A stretch of 64,000 nucleotides of DNA from Cladophialophora immunda (taxonomy: Eukaryota > Ascomycota > Eurotiomycetes > Chaetothyriales > Herpotrichiellaceae), in NCBI RefSeq assembly GCF_000835495.1, contig NW_015622545.1:2558777-2622776 (forward strand), read 5' to 3'. Below the pieces are notes generated by a model. That model had not been told where the DNA came from. It did no database searches and worked only from the letters and a program-made list of their open reading frames with translations. Positions 42,099 to 53,238 of this stretch are shown piece after piece. Both the position numbers and the translations under genes were made by a program. Position 1 is the first letter of the stretch; each line of letters begins with the position of its first letter.

Positions 42099-45000
42099 TT
42101 ACCACTTCCTGGTTCGGCCTCGTTGTTCGGGTGGCTGCGATAGTTGTGGGGTTACATTCAAATTGCTGTAACTCGTGGTGGCCACACCGCTCGTGGGACC
42201 TAGTTCAGACCGAGCTCGTTCGTACCACTCGTTCACTTCTGCAGGCGACCGCGCGGTGAGATCGCTGAGGATTCGCTTGTACGTCGCCTGATCCCCAAGA
42301 CTCAGGTATAGTCGCGCTTGATGGTACATGCAGCGATACAACTCGCGCGTCCTGCTCGGCTCCGAAAGTGACATACTCGCGTCAATGGCTTGGCTGAAGT
42401 TGATCTTCGCTACTTCGTGGTCGCCCATTTGCTGGCAGATAAGAGCCAAGTCGCATTGCGCTTTGACCTTCTGTGCTGATTTCGTCGCGCGTTGGAAGAC
42501 TTGTAGCATGTTACGTCTTGCCATACGAAGCTCACCGGTAATCGACTGGAGCAGTGCAATGTTCGCTTTGGTTCGAAGTGCATCCTCAGACCCGGCGCCG
42601 TACCTTTCACTGTAGAAACTAAGGTTGTCTAGCCAGAGTCGTTCTGCTTCTTTAAATGCTTCGCGTGCACTATTGTCAGACGATTGGGAATCTGTCATCA
42701 TTTGGCCATGTCCCATGCTTGCTCGGGCTAACTCGTCTGCCACGGTGACCACCACGTCATGATCCGACCCCAACTGCTCGGCGTATTTTTCCAACAAGTC
42801 CTTGAAGATTTGACATGAATCAGAATAGCTTTCCAGGTCGGTGTAAGCACGTCCAAGGTTGAGCTCAGTGGAGAGGATGATGCTGTGGGCGTCCTCCAAG
42901 TGCTTCTTTTGAAGTGAAAGCGCCTCCCGGAATTTTTTCATGGCTTCTTGCGTTTCATTGCGCTCAAGACACAGCTCCCCCAGGGCATTGAGCACCCGCG
43001 CGACAATTATCTCGGCCCACGGGGCTAAATGGATGCCATGCTGCCGACTCTTGTGATGAAAATAGTCATACACGCGATTGAAAGCAACCTCTGCGGTTTG
43101 GAGATCTTGCGTCATGCGACAAGCATTGCCGTAGTTGAAGAAAATACACATCAATGTGTCGGTACTCGGGCCATCAAGAGGCCCGGGAAGTTGAGAATAG
43201 GAAGATATGCTGTCCCGAAAGGTTTTGACGGCCATGTCGAACTTGCGTTGACCATAGTAGACAAGTCCAAGATCGTTAAGGACCTGTGCGATCGTTTCCA
43301 AGAATGCCTCTCGTTGAGGCGACATACATTGAAGAACGACAATGTAGAGCTGAGAAGCTTCATCATACCTGCCCAAAAACCGGAACAAGGCACCGATTCG
43401 TTCAAGGAATTGCGGCTGGAACGACCCTGCTCTGATGTAAGCCATACAATGATCCGCATGAGAGGCCAGTGCTCGCGCTTTTCTCCAATAGTCATTCTCC
43501 AGAGAGCGAGGTACGTTATCAGTGACGAGCGACACTGCCCAAGATACATACTCATCTTTATTGGTTGCTGCTCGATTGCGTGCAAATGCGTGGACTGCCG
43601 GATGGATCGAGTATGATATAGCCTGAGCGTCATCAATATTGGGTTGGATGAATGACAGATCAACCAAAATTTCGATCACCTCGTCGAACAACCGCCTGTC
43701 TTCACCCACTGCAAGGAGCCAGCTGGGAAGATCAGGAGATTCTGCCTTTGAGCAAAGGTCAAACGACAAGTTCTTGTGATCTAGAAATCCGAACAAAGTT
43801 AATAATTTGCTAGCAGTTGCATTGCGGGACTCGAGCTCTTCGAAGCATAGTGTCATCGTGTGCACCAAAGCTGGATCGACAACGGATAGCGAGTCGTCGA
43901 GCTTGCGTTCTCTCCACATGTTGATGTAGTCGACAACCCTAACTCCACGTCGGCGTATGTAGGTAATTGCAAGTCTTAGCGAGAGTGGTAGCCCATGGAG
44001 CATTCGACAGAGTTCCTGCAGTTCTGTATAACTCAATATGGATACAAGAACTATGTTGAAAACTCACCTTCATGTTTGACAAAGTGGCCACGGAGCTTTG
44101 ATGTCAGAAGCTCCGTAGCCGCTCTGGCTTCAAGGCCACCAATTTGCAGAACAATCTCATGATCCACCAGCCAATTCTGGCGATTCGTAGTCACCAGGAT
44201 GGATCCTTGGTGAATTCTGTCAAGGTAGATATTGATGTCTAGAGAATCTTGAGAAGAAACATGGCGTGAACTCCAGAGTGTTACGTCGTCAACAACCATG
44301 AGCCATCCGGTGTTTCCAGGGCGGTTCAGTTCTTCAAGGAAAGAGTCAACGAGTTCCGAAGCCTGCTTGTCAGTATCTTCTGCGAGTTGAGTATCCGTGG
44401 AAATCCGGATAATCTGTTCTGGCTGATAAAGTTGCGCAACGTCTGTCTTGAAGGCGTGCCGGTCTCGACCATTTACCCAGATTATATCTCGCGCTGAGTT
44501 TAGGGAAAGTTGGTTTTTGACATAGGCAGCTGCCAATTGAGACTTCCCAGCGCCACTAAGACCAGAAAGGACCAGAACAGATTTTTCAAAGGGCTTCTGG
44601 TTGCCAGGATCTAGGTGCATGCCAATGAGTTTGAGCTGATCTTCTCGACCGCAAAAGTCCCATGATTTTGGCAGTTGCCCCCTGATGCGAGCAACATTTT
44701 TAGTTTCCTGGATCTTGTCTGATAAATGGTCAGCTCTTGAGTATATATCCCGAAGAAACAAAGTTTCAGTATTGTCTTCAGCCATTCAAGCGTCGGGGTA
44801 AGTAAATGCATGGATGATCCTTGAGATGACGTGAAAGGTACGGTGTCTTGTCGATCTATTCGACGGGAAGCACTTACTAAAAGATGCTTTTGGTGACAAC
44901 TGCAGCAGCATTTCTTTTGCATAGGCGGCTGCAACAGCTGCCGCCCTTGCATGCCAATCGTCATTCTTCAAGGGGTCAGCAGAGTCGCTAATTCCTCGAA

Positions 45001-45760
45001 TGACAGCAACCGGTAGGGTAGTCATAACCCCAGCAGCTTCCATTTCGATCGCGACGGCGTCTCCGTATTTCTCCTTAAGCCGATCCCTGAACTCGGAAGC
45101 GCGAATCACTTTGTTGCCTGATAGGATAGTCCCATAATGGACACTTGGGCCATCGGTCTGCCGCCTGACGTTCCGAAAGGCACTGTGGAGAGGAACTGGA
45201 TCGTATGGTTGTTGAAATTTCTTCCCCGTTGGGCAGTCAAAAGCCTTCAGATGTTCATGAAATGCATGGCCGCTGAGAGTAGAACGAGCCTGGATCTTGG
45301 AAATCACACTCCTCCACAGCGGGTGAGTAGCTTCCATCCATTGCTTTTGGAGTTCACCGCCAGGGAATACCTTCAACATGTCGTAGTCAACTACGCCCGG
45401 ATAGTTTCCTGCAGGGTCCGCGACTGCAACATCTCCATGTCGTATATCGTGTTTCTCAGAGGGAATGGCAGCAGCGATGCCAACAAGGAGGCCGAGTTCC
45501 AAGTTCTTAAAGTCTCTCACAGCAGCTTCCGCCATTGCAGCCGCTTTGCCGATGCCGACTTCCCCACTGGGAAAGCCAGCAATCGCAACATTGTGCTGGC
45601 CTATTCTGCCGAAGTGATATTCCACTGTCTGGCCTTGTTGACGATTCACTGCTCCGTGGTGATGCTCATCGAGCATAAATAAAGCCGCAGCGGTCTCTAT
45701 GGGCAGTGGACTGAGCCAAACAATCGAGTAGTCGTCAGGATTGATCATGGTTGCAAGCAT
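42099..45760 (-). CDS. NLR-type STAND protein: PNP_UDP - NB-ARC - TPR
   Basis: 1171-residue tripartite receptor with minus-strand exons 44878..45760, 44068..44775 and 42099..44023 (introns 102 and 44 bp). Residues about 12-285 form a nucleoside phosphorylase fold (YSIVWLSPLPIETAAA, GIGKAAAMAEA, VAIEMEAAGVMTTLPVAVIRGISDSAD). NB-ARC has Walker A GLSGAGKS (366-373), Walker B WLMVVDDVT (455-458 core), GSILVTTNRQNW (sensor-1-like) and GLPLSLRLAITYI. The C-terminal half carries TPRs (RYDEASQLYIVVLQCM, NALGELCLERNETQEAMKKF, LNLGRAYTDLESY). Fungal PNP-NB-ARC-TPR proteins are NLR-like sensors thought to control non-self recognition and cell death. Acceptor 44776 (gctgaag) is the only one that keeps frame, as a TGA precedes the next ATG. 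Confidence 0.88.
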
Positions 45761-46384
45761 GCATCAAATGTGATGTCAAGACAATGATGACGCTCTCTTA
45801 TGTCTCGAAACGACTTCTTTCCAATGCCTTCCAATGGTCTAGAGTACATGTCTCACATTCCATCGCTCACTGGAAACTGAACTTCTACACAACTGAGTAT
45901 CGCGCAAAATTGTTCGACAGACGATGACAACTCTGTTTCTGAGAAGAGTGCGAACTCAACAACCAAGAGTGAACGTTTGCGATGTGTGGACTTTGCCGAA
46001 GAGGCTGGACGGCAGGGAGAGCCCTGAAGAGCAGGGAGAGATGGTTTCTGTCCTACCGTGGGTCGAAATCCGTAAAGATTAGAGTACTGGTGGTATCGCA
46101 GAATAACGAACAACGAACACGTTCAAGGTTGGCTTTAAGGCTCGGTCGATCCTACTCGTTTGTCGAGGAGAATCACGTGGCGGGGCATTTTAGTGTCTCC
46201 TCGTCCCAACTGAGGCTGCGCCTCGAAATTGTCGAGGGCACTTTATAAGGCTGATCCAAAGGATGAAACACCCTCAGAATCCAACCTTCCCGCTCACTTG
46301 ATGGAGTTGGACACTGGTTCCACTACATCCTGGGCGTATCATCTCGTCGCAAATGCCTCTATATGGGAATCCTAAGGAATCCAA
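45761..46384. promoter_or_regulatory. Divergent promoter between the NLR gene and the Cys-module/HAP2 gene
   Basis: 624 bp separate the two start codons. No specific operator was recognised. The arrangement means both genes could share upstream control; this is inference. Confidence 0.4.
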
Positions 46385-46988
46385 ATGGGCTTCGTCTGCA
46401 CCAACCCTAATTGTCGACATCGGCCAGAAGACGCAGACTGCTATGGGTGTGACTTGACAGGCTGGCGATGCGTATGTATCTCAAGCTGTGTCTCTCACGA
46501 TTCTGACGACGATGTAGTGCAAATGCCATCACATTTTACGAACCGAGTTCCAACCACGTGCGGCCTCCCCGCGCGCCTCGTCACCTGCCTCCTCAATTGG
46601 AAGCGTCGATTCTGGCACTTCTGTACCTCCAGGATCGAAGAAACGTTGGCCGAAGAATGTGTTTGCGAGCTGGAAACAGCAAGCTAACGGCAAAATATCA
46701 ACGGAAATACAGTCCGTGCAAGCCCAGGAAGAGATTGCGGCAGGTGGGGCAGAGAAATCACCTGTGTATGTGAATGCGAAGCAATTCCATCGTATTCTCA
46801 AGCGACGTGTTGCCCGGCGGAAGCTGGAGGAGCAGCTTAGACTTTCCTCCAAAGGGCGGAATGGTCTGCACGAGTTCGGGCGCAATCACCCCATGCGCAG
46901 ACCTCGCGGGCCTGGTGGTCGATTCCTGACGGCCGACGAGTTGGCCGCCCTGGGAATCGACTTCGTCGCTGGGGGGGCTGTCCAATGA
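46385..46988 (+). CDS. Seven-Cys module fused to HAP2/NF-YA (CBFB) domain, divergent
   Basis: 185-residue putative CCAAT-binding-type regulator. Exons 46385..46471 and 46518..46988. Exon 1 codes CTNPNC-x8-CYGC-x6-C and exon 2 opens with CKCH, giving C-x4-C-x8-C-x2-C-x6-CC-x-CH, likely zinc-binding. Then ASSIGSVDSGTSVPPGSKKRWPKNVFASW, homologous to the same region of the C2H2 gene at 48092. The HAP2 core (about residues 110-170) has SPVYVNAKQFHRILKRRVARRKLEE (subunit-association helix) and HPMRRPRGPGGRFL (DNA-contact end), but the usual ESRHKHAM is EFGRNHPM. Canonical HapB is about 300-370 residues and lacks this N terminus, so this is an extra, modified member. The stop overlaps the next ATG (ATGA). 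Confidence 0.72.
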
Positions 46989-47182
46989 GCGAACTGATCC
47001 GGAGGCCTGCCGGGGCGTACACAGACCGACAGGCTCGAGTTGGTGTCTTCAACACCAAGAGCGATCGAGCTGCGCACGAAGGGTCGCACCGAGACAGTTT
47101 CTGGTGCGAAATCTGTGGGCATTTTTTCTTCCAATCCGGGTATCTGATGCGACATATGCAGATTACCCATGCGTTCTTCTAG
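46985..47182 (+). CDS. Short C2H2 zinc-finger frame overlapping the HAP2-like gene end
   Basis: 65 residues ending in a C2H2 finger FWCEICGHFFFQSGYLMRHMQITH. Its ATG overlaps the stop of the preceding gene (ATGA) in the next frame. A run of seven G (46971..46977) lies 10 bp before this junction; a length change there would read straight from the HAP2 domain into this finger. It may be a separate tiny gene, a 3' exon of the previous gene, or a decayed tail. Fungal genes rarely use translational coupling, so a frameshift or missed intron is more likely. Confidence 0.45.
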   Translation: MSELIRRPAGAYTDRQARVGVFNTKSDRAAHEGSHRDSFWCEICGHFFFQSGYLMRHMQITHAFF

Positions 47183-47227
47183 ACAGATGCACATTACCGC
47201 ACTCTTTGGCAAGAACAGTATACCTTT

Positions 47228-47825
47228 TTAGGTGACTATCTTCCTCATTGTGCCAATCTTGAACGGCCTCCTCGCACCCCATACCCCAACAGGAGCTACG
47301 TCGGGCTCTCCCTGCCGAAGGAATCCCCGTCGAAGCCAGTACTCAGCAACGCCGACGCCTTCGACAACAGATACCCACAAAGATGTGGATTCTGCCATAT
47401 AATCTTGGATAGGGACGCTCCCATGAGCCCGATCTTGAGCTGTGTGCGTTTGCTCCCACGAAGTCCGCAAATGCTACACCAAGGCGTCGAGGCACTTGAT
47501 CACCAGACCCTTTCCACGATAGCGGGACTCATTCCTCGCCGCGCACAGAGTGACTTCCCAATCTGCAGGGTTATTCTGGGATGATTTTGAAACCAAGGAC
47601 TCCATGGCACCTTTGCGAGTGAAATTGAAGGTTTGCCACGCCCACGTCTCAACCGCTCTGCCTTCCCGTGGCTTTATACATGCGACTGCAACAGGCTAAT
47701 CTGCTGACTCGTGGTTGTCTCTCTGTGCTGTTACTGCTCCGGCCCAGATACGTATGACAATCTTATTGTTGGAAGCTCTCAGCGTCGCAAAAGATGGAAG
47801 AGAAGTCTTGCGGGGTAGACAGGGT
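47228..47825 (-). pseudogene. GNAT acetyltransferase relic with internal stop
   Basis: Minus strand. In one frame, after a possible 39-bp intron (47696..47734), sequence such as NNKIVIRIWAGA, PVAVACIKPREGRAVETW, WEVTLCAARNESRYRGKGLV (acetyl-CoA loop RYRGKG) and, after a TAG near 47472, LWVSVVEGVGVAEYWLRRGF and PVGVWGARRPFKIGTM can be read. This is the layout of a fungal GNAT. The in-frame TAG, the too-short intron and the lack of an upstream ATG (a TGA is met first) indicate a pseudogene. It sits between the two Cys-module genes. Confidence 0.6.
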
Positions 47826-48091
47826 CAATTGAAGCCACGACCTTAGAGGAAATACATAAACGTTCATGTTAAAGGAAACAAGAATATCCAGAGACGATGT
47901 CAAATCTAGAAGTAAGCGACCAGCTGAGGCCCACTATCTCCCTCAACGGCTTCCTGGTCGGGCCGGGCCTGAGAGAAGCCGATTTAGGCTTCGATCACAG
48001 TGCGACCGAAGGACGATGCCTAGTGCTGTGGGGGCGAAAAGGCCAGCCTTACGTATCCAGCAGGGTCAACTGAACGTCACGTCTGCAAATT

Positions 48092-49356
48092 ATGGCCATG
48101 CCACCCCTTCAATCTCCTATCATGCTCGCCACTACAATGCTCACCCCGCACCTTTTTGAGGCTATGCCCTTTGAATCCTTTCCAGGTTCAGAAGATTTCG
48201 ATCCTATAGTCGAGGGCATTTGCACAAATCCAAAATGCCAACACCAGAGGAACAGCATCGATTGCTATGGCTGCGATCCTGTAGCTCGGACATGCGTACG
48301 TCCCATACAAAGTCGCTCTGATCACAGCATCTTTCAGGCTGTCGTTTGTACTAACCATATTTCCAGTGCAAATGCCATAGTCCTTTGTCCTCCGGCACGA
48401 GCGCCCGCACCTTTCGACCCTCCTCGCGCGCGTCCTCGATAGGCAGTGTCGCTACTGGCCCCTCTGTCCCTCCAGGCTCAAAGAAGAACTGGCCTGATAA
48501 CCTTCTGGCTGATTGGCCAGACACAGAGAAGAATGATTACGTGAGGACCTGGGCTTTGAACGGGAGCGATTCGATCGCGAGTCCTGACCGAGGTGGTGCG
48601 ATCAGTCCATTGATGGGCTCCCCGGTTGAATCTCGACGCCGTCTGTCTCTCTCCGGCTTGCTTACGCTCCCCGTGGAGACAGACGGGACTCCAGACCACA
48701 TTGCGAATTTAATGGAAGGACCAGACCCGATGGACGGCAAGTGGACTTGTAAGTACAACGACTGCTACAAGAGATTCGGCCGCAAGGAGAATCTAAAATC
48801 ACACATTCAAACGCATCTCGGCAATCGAGCATACCGTTGCAGTAGGTGTTCGAAGTGTTTTGTTCGACTCCACGATTTAAAACGTCATGAGAAAATTCAC
48901 GCCATTCATGCTAAGCCATATCCTTGTATTTGTGGAGCCTCTTTTGCTCGACGTGATGTTTTGATGAGACACCGACAGGGAGGGATGTGCATCGGCACCT
49001 CTAACGAGGCGAGGAGGCCTGTCAAACGAGGGAGACCTAAGGATAAGGGTACGATGGCCATGCTCCCTGAGCATGCGAAGCGAGTGAGGGAACAAGAACC
49101 GGATGATCATCAACGGCCTGCTAAACTAGATCATACTCCCGCGACCGATCAGATTTATCACTCGCCTTGGTCGTTCACACCATTGCAAAGCCCGACTTTC
49201 TCGACCGGCAACACGCCATCTCTGACTTTGTCTCCGCGGCTCAGCGAACCCGGCATGTTAGATTGGGGACGTGATTCCAAATCGCCGTGCGAAATCCCCA
49301 GCACGCCAAAAGCTTTCGACGATCCGATTTTGTCGAAACCAAACCTCGACGACTGA
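48092..49356 (+). CDS. Seven-Cys module fused to three C2H2 zinc fingers (Crz1-like layout)
   Basis: 397-residue putative transcription factor, exons 48092..48295 and 48367..49356. The N-terminal module C-x4-C-x8-C-x2-C-x6-CC-x-CH (ICTNPKC, CYGCD, TCCKCH) and ASSIGSVATGPSVPPGSKKNW match the gene at 46385, including the intron between the two adjacent cysteines at the same phase. DNA-binding part: CKYNDCYKRFGRKENLKSHIQTH, YRCSRCSKCFVRLHDLKRHEKIH, and CICGASFARRDVLMRH-x5-C (last ligand Cys), about residues 205-285. The third finger ending and the R/K-rich VKRGRPK (AT-hook-like) after it favour nuclear DNA binding. The tail is S/T/P rich. An earlier or later Met (48116 onward) could be the true start. 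Confidence 0.8.
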
Positions 49357-50272
49357 GTTGAGAGTGGCGAATCTTCTGACTGCTCGAGGACACAATGCAA
49401 GGTTGGAGACGAACATTCCTGACACAGGCAACTCTCCTACACGCAGCACAACCTCAGAGACCTGCGTGGACCTAGCACGCGAGGAGGCAAAGTGCAGAAA
49501 CGCGAAGGACGCAAACACTGAGGTGCTGATCGGCTACGGACCCGACAGGAGAACCACTCTCCGGCAATAAATTTGAGTCTTATGCCTCCGCAAGCCACGC
49601 TACAACTCAAGAGTCGTCGGGCTTTTTTGAATTTGAATATCTACAGCCCACTTTCACGGGAACATCCAGTGTGGTGGCTGGTTTAGCAGGTAACGTGTTT
49701 GGTCACCTTTTCACCACTTGGCTTGGGTCAAATTACTGACAGGCTTCAGCATCTAGATCCAGCGGCTGCCACAACACTTCGTATCCCGCCCTTTCTCTGT
49801 CTATTGTTGTTGTTGAAGACCTCCATTGTCTGCCGAGATGTAGGTTGAGCGTCGAGAAGTCCCTTGTTTTGAATGAAGTCTACGGTAAGTGGTTCATAGC
49901 CTGGAGTGCAATTCGTAATGCATTGAAGACTCCATTCGACATTGACTAGTTGGTGGTTCATTTAGTCTCGAAAACGTCTCATGTATCGGGAATATTGGTC
50001 TTGTTATTCTCTTGCGATCGCGGGAGGCATTGATCGCTTATTGTGGAGGTCTGAGCGAGAATCCTAATTTGTGGTTCTTTCACCTGAGTGTACTCCTTAC
50101 TAGGAAAAGTCCGCATTCAGGATGCATGCCACTGAAATCGAGACACGTGGCAGCCTGAGGCTGCTATCTTACACGAATCACTTCTTTGCACGGCTTGCCA
50201 AATTTTAAACATGCTTTTATCACAGCACTCAGAGATTGAGTAGAAGCCATATTTAAGAGGACCGAATCCATC
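49357..50272. other. Intergenic region, no gene seen
   Basis: No supported coding region. It is A+T richer toward 50100-50270, where the promoter of the HeLo gene should be. Confidence 0.5.
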
Positions 50273-52312
50273 ATGGCAGAGGCATTTGGAATAGCGACTG
50301 CTGCGATCGGCCTTGTCCCACTCTGTAGAGGCGAGTCTCTGCGCAGCCTGAGATTGATCCCAGGTTTCTAATGAGCCTCAGATGGCTTCCTGATGGTGAA
50401 AAGCGTCTTCGAAGCCTCCGAGACGGCAAGCGACTCTGCCTTAAGAATTCAGTCCCAGGTCAACGTTCGTAAACCTCTCTTTTATTGGCCGATGGCGAAA
50501 CTTACATGAATTGGATAGGTTTATGAAGCGTGGAGACGTACATGGGATACAGAGCAAGAAGAGTTCGGCAGATTTAGAGACTACGCAACTAGGCGTCCTC
50601 AAGATGCCGAGAGCATCCGCCACGAGCTTGCGGTGTTGTCATACACCCTGTGTAACGTGCAAAAGATATTGAGTCGCTATGGCCTTGAAGCCCGATCGGG
50701 GAGGGATCAAGAAGTGAGTACCGAGCCGCTCGATATCCCTCCGTGAGAGAGGAAATCTGAAGCCTTCCCAGAAACTATTGAAGCCAGTACCGAATCCTAC
50801 CGCCACGGAGCTAGTCGCGTCCGAGTCGTCCTTCAAAGATTACTTGAGAATGTGTCGGTCGAACCTGAATTTCTTCAAGAAGTGCAGGTTCATCATTACG
50901 GGCAGCGACCGGCGTGCCGAAACATTCATCGACCGCTTAAGAGAACGTAATGAGGTTCTCAGAGGCTTCGTTTACGCCCCAAAGGATCAACAAATACTTT
51001 TGAACCAACTTTTTGAGATGATGGCACGCGCTCAAAACCCAGAATTTTTGGAAACACTTTATCGGGAAGAGACTCGCGCAGCGAAGCACGGTCAAAAGTC
51101 TCTACCATATCGAGAACTTGCGTTGACAGGTTTCTTCTCGAACGCGGTCCAGAGCCGAGACCCTCATCGTCGCGCCCGGAGGCTCGCCCTATCGGACATA
51201 GGTCCTGGAATTGTGGTAGCAGCATCTCAACCGGCCGAAATGGCAATTTTCGAGCATTGTCCGCCTTCACAACGAAGGCGACTTATCTATATAGAGTGGA
51301 CGTTTGATGAGTATTACATTGACATGACTGAGGCACGAGAAAAGGCGGAGAAGATGGCTAATATGCTCGGCGCTTCGAAGCCCGGCCAGCTACTGTTGCC
51401 ATACTGCTATGGCTACGTCGAGGACAAAAAGAATCAGCGTTTTGGCCTCGTCCTCGCCCCTCCGGAGCATATACGAAGTGGGATCCCTTCGATGCGAACA
51501 CAAGGGTTCGTGTCGCAGAAGAGAATGCCTGTCTCGCTAGGGGCGATCTTGGAAGCCGCTCAAGGGAGACTGGAGGACCTTAGTATTCGGTTCAATCTGG
51601 CCAAGAGGCTCGTCAACGCAGTCCACAAAATGCATTGCGTCAACTGGGTTCATAAGTAAGTGCTGTCTTACAATGCGGTTCTGGCTGACTCCCTTTCCAA
51701 AGGAACATTCGTCCAGGCTCAATCATGTTCTTTCCCACCGAGGACACTCTTTCTTATGGCAAGGAGAGGCGACAGGTTATGGACTTCAGCCAACCTCTGT
51801 TCGTAGGCTTCGGCCGTGCTCGAGTCGATTCCTCCGACACTGGCTCAAGGAGAGCAAGGAGTCGGGCGCCGGGTCAGATCACACTCGACGAGTATCAACA
51901 CCCTTTGAAACTCCAGAACCCAGACATGCTCTACTCTCGCTTTTTTGACATTTACAGTGTCGGATGTGTTCTGCTCGAAATCGGGTACTGGCGGCCATTG
52001 CGAAAATTGGTCGATCTGCCTGCCGTGATAGAACGAAAGGACACAGATGAAATCAATTCCATCAGGGAGAGCATGAGACAAAGGGCGGAGTCATTGAGTG
52101 GGTGAGTAGTACCAGCGTCCTCTCGTGTCTTTCTTTTGTCCTTTACCGTTTCTGGTTAACGTGTTCATAGATTGACGGGATCAATGTACGCTGGCGTGGT
52201 CGCGAAATGTCTCGGGGCCATACCATCTGGCGGGACAGTTGAAGTGGACAAAGCTGCCTGCTCCAAATTCCTGGCGGAGATCATGTACAGCCTTGGGAAG
52301 TGCGAAGCATAG
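50273..52312 (+). CDS. HeLo-domain protein fused to a pseudokinase
   Basis: 584-residue protein with exons 50273..50330, 50382..50458, 50519..50713, 50772..51655, 51703..52101 and 52171..52312. The N terminus MAEAFGIATAAIGLVPLC-RDGF... is a HeLo domain (cell-death-inducing, as in HET-S), with the helix pattern continued by VYEAWRRTWDTEQEEFGRFRDY. The C-terminal half is kinase-like (IRFNLAKRLVNAVHKMHCVNWVHKNIRPGSIMF, FFDIYSVGCVLLEIGYWRPL), but key residues are lost: the HRD catalytic loop is HKN (about 404-406), DFG is GFG (about 440), and the VAIK lysine is not evident (LIYIEW). So it is a pseudokinase. The first intron uses a GC donor (gcgagt) in this model; a GT donor six bases upstream (50325) also keeps frame. 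Confidence 0.82.
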
Positions 52313-53238
52313 AGGGTCCCTGGACGAGATGCCGCGGAAGAGCGTGCAACTGCCTTCCAGCCTCGTTGCGGCCTACAGAATCTGCTGCAAATGATGGATG
52401 GAGTTTGGGCAGGCCTAGAACCTATCCCGCGCGATAGCTGGGCTTATGATGAAGCCTGCCCCAGAGCCATTCACCTCATAAGTTTACGATCACTGGAGTT
52501 TGAGAGGACTTCGAATGTATCACACAACCATAGATTGAGGCCGAGGCCCACTAAAGGCTCACTTAGTGTTCCTCATCCACTCAAACGCGACTTAACGGAT
52601 TAAAAAGACTTTAATTGTCCCACCACTACTCTCCTCAATCCCACCTTTAGCTCCATGCTTGCTTTACCCACCAGCCACTATGTAATGCGACATCAAAAGC
52701 CGCTACCTGTGTGCTCCTTTGTATCTGACTCCGTTCTTCATTTCCACAGTGATTCCAAAATCAGAGTCCGCTCGTCCGGACCGCCACTCTCGCAGCACAG
52801 AGCGCTGTGAGAGAACTATTTCTGTCGCGAAGCCCTCACGCCACGACGCCACTATTTCAGCTTTGCGCCGTATATTACTCGAAGGGGAACCTCATGTGAT
52901 GGCCGACTTTCGGCACCCTATTGCGGAGGGTATCGAACTCGTATTCATGGTTATGGGGTGATAAAATATCCCGGTCATGCCAGCATCACCCTGTTGCTAC
53001 TCGCATAGAGAAGGCTGGTGGTTTGGTTACGTTAGACTTCAGGGCCAGGCATCGGTACGTGGCTGCGCCCTGGCCGCCGGTGATGAGTATCGCTCCATCC
53101 CTGTGAAGGCTTCTCCCTTAGTAGTTATTCGAGCCTCTCGCCTTCGTTGCTTGCTCCACCAAAGGCTTCCTACCTGGGACCTTCCTCACAGTTCAGCTTT
53201 CCGTGAAAAGCTCACTCGCGCAGGGTTTCTCGGCCCAG
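52313..53238. other. Intergenic region, no gene seen
   Basis: Short frames only. Not part of either neighbouring coding region by any splice that I could find. Confidence 0.5.
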
